Below, piece by piece: positions 62,601 through 64,000 of a DNA stretch of 64,000 nt (position 1 is the first letter of the stretch; every line of letters starts with the position of its first letter). This stretch comes from Dimorphilus gyrociliatus (lineage: Eukaryota; Annelida; Polychaeta; Dinophilidae): assembly GCA_904063045.1 (NCBI GenBank), contig CAJFCJ010000009.1:848942-912941 (forward strand), written 5' to 3'. The translations under genes and the position numbers were made by a program. The notes under the pieces are model-generated. The model was not told where the DNA came from. It worked only from the letters and a program-made list of their open reading frames with translations, and did not search any database.

Positions 62601-63957
62601 TCTTCAATTTTTAAGTTTGGCTTATTGCCATAATTATACGGATAAAGGTTTGTCAATGTTGTCAAAAAGTCCTGGTGCCTTAAAACTAGCTTATTTAGAT
62701 ATTTCGGGTTGTATGCAAGTTTGTAATTTCTATTTTCTTTTAACCCGTTACAGTTTTACTGATAAATGTTATATTTATATATAGATAACACCCGACGGTT
62801 TTCGTTATTTGGCAGATGGTTGCTCAAATCTGCAAAGTATTATCTTAAATGATATGCCTACTTTATCGGACGAATGCCTTAATTCAATTGCTTCAAAATG
62901 TTCAAGAATAAGGAATTTTTCGGCATTGGGTGTTAATCAGCTAACTGACGAAGCATTTAAAGCTTTTTCACAAAAGAATAAAAGACTACAAAAGGTCAAA
63001 CTAAGCCAAAACCCAAAATTGACTGATGTAACTTTTAAACACTTGGCAAAGAACTGTACATTAGAAGTGAAATATTTATGCATAACTGATTGCTATACTT
63101 TAACGGATTCAGCTTTAAAATGGATTAGAGATTGTAAATATCTTACGGTACTAAATCTGGCAAACTGTGTTAGAATTTCCGATGCCGGTGTAAAAGCAAT
63201 AGTCGAATCTTCAGTTGGACCAAAATTAAAAGAACTAAATCTTACAAATTGCGTTAGAGTTGGAGACTTGGCTGTTATAGCTATTCATAAAAGGTGCCAA
63301 AGTTTGTCATATTTAAGTCTTTGTTACTGCGATCATATAGATCATGCTGGAATTGATTTGTTAGGCCTAATATACTCTCTAACTTCTCTTGATATTACTG
63401 GATGCCAGTGTACAGATCAGGAATTGTCAGCTTTGGGTCATAGTTCAAAGATAAGATATTTAACGTTATCTGAATGTGAACAAATAACTGATCTTGGTAT
63501 CCAAAAAGTTGCACAAATCTCAGCTTTAGAGTATTTGGACATTTCTCATTGCGATTTACTGACCGATTCGGGAATTAAGAATTTGGCCTTTTGCTGCAGA
63601 ATGCTAACAAACTTGAACATATCCGGCTGTAAAAAATTGACTGACCATTCTGTTCAGTATATATCTGGTGTATGTCATTATCTTCTGATACTAAGCTTGA
63701 ACGGACTATTGGGACTTTCGGATAAATCTCTAAAATTTATCAAAAGAGGGTGCAGGCGTTTACAAGTATTGAACATTTTCTATTGTTGTAATATGACAAA
63801 GTAAGTACAACTGTAAACTATTAAATTCATGAAGATATTCCTCGTCTCTTTACTATAATCTTTATTTATCAACAGACCAGCAGTTGCTAAAATGAAACGT
63901 TATGTGCCAACAGTTAACTTTAGCGATGAACTACCTCCTAGTACATTTTCGTATTAA
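59622..63957 (+). CDS. FBXL13: F-box/LRR protein 13, dynein regulatory complex subunit (DRC6)
   Basis: F-box and leucine-rich-repeat protein of the ciliary nexin-dynein regulatory complex. The start at 59622 gives MAASMRGINPELKKYLKDHR, then LTDIYEALLTGLAVMTPKNP, the RIIa-like N-terminal segment. A helical region is spread over several exons to 61170. The F-box is LSMLPRHVAIKILSHLDLYD, continuing LANCSCVCRSWKVIAQ (about 61545-61735). A 26-nt microexon (61795-61820) links to about 15 LRRs: LVHLNLRGCDLITNKTFWSV, LQFLSLAYCHNYTDKGLSML, VLNLANCVRISDAGVKAI and more. The end is DELPPSTFSY. The LRR sequence follows human FBXL13 closely. Introns in the N-terminal half reach 600 bp. Confidence 0.93.
60460..61058 (+). 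other. FBXL13 intron
   Basis: About 600 bp AT-rich intron between the exon ending KGRQR and the one starting VAFNKIEHIFN. The phase is kept (G/TT). No nested gene. Confidence 0.5.
62105..62156. repeat. GA-rich microsatellite in an FBXL13 intron
   Basis: AGAGAAAAAGAAAGAGAGAG-type purine tract just upstream of the LRR exon acceptor. Confidence 0.7.
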
Positions 63958-64000
63958 AACAATCTTATTGGTTATCTAAATTCGATCTCTTTTTATCTTT

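Overview
The window is nuclear DNA from a small-genome animal. It is AT-rich. Protein genes sit on both strands at about one per 2 kb, and most introns are 50-65 nt with clean GT..AG ends. The gene set is that of a ciliated, centrosome-bearing metazoan: CDK5RAP2/centrosomin, CFAP91, FBXL13/DRC6, GRIP golgin-97, and a secreted protein with SUEL-type lectin and ShK domains. A compact bilaterian, for example a small lophotrochozoan, would fit, but I cannot name the species from sequence alone. I found no bacterial, phage, CRISPR or transposon features.

Layout. 1-6 kb: mitochondrial tyrosyl-tRNA synthetase (minus, running off the left edge), the pseudokinase SCYL1 (plus), and an unrecognised coiled-coil protein (minus). 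6.4-8.0 kb: proteasome ATPase PSMC4. 8.6-21.4 kb: one large gene, CDK5RAP2/centrosomin, with long introns; an intronless GlpQ-type glycerophosphodiesterase gene lies antisense inside one of them. 21.7-24.3 kb: URM1, a SAM methyltransferase and SRP9. 24.5-29.1 kb: ZC3H14 and FOXRED1. 29.8-34.8 kb: a ZYG11-like leucine-rich-repeat protein, a small bZIP factor and MTRES1. 34.9-41.3 kb: WBP11, GOLGA1 and a probable divergent ETAA1-like RPA-binding protein. 41.8-48.6 kb: ICMT, CFAP91 with a repeat-rich tail, DAD1 and a basic unknown protein. 48.8-53 kb: RNASEH2B, the tiny serine palmitoyltransferase subunit SPTSSA, a C1orf131 homologue and PCNP. 53.2-64 kb: the lectin/ShK protein, U1A/U2B'' (SNRPA), TRMO, TVP23 and FBXL13.

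The genes do not form one pathway; the window is mostly housekeeping. Themes are genome maintenance (RNASEH2B, the ETAA1-like gene), RNA processing (ZC3H14, WBP11, SNRPA, URM1, TRMO), Golgi/ER traffic (SCYL1, GOLGA1, TVP23, SRP9, DAD1, ICMT), mitochondria (YARS2, FOXRED1, MTRES1) and cilia/centrosome (CDK5RAP2, CFAP91, FBXL13). Many neighbours are head-to-head with starts 160-480 bp apart, suggesting shared promoters. The most interesting material is unannotated splicing: a 66-nt in-frame cassette next to the CM1 motif, a 24-nt microexon and an alternative end in CDK5RAP2; a second possible last exon for CFAP91; a GC-AG intron in GOLGA1. Coordinates of multi-exon genes run from start codon to stop codon and include introns.
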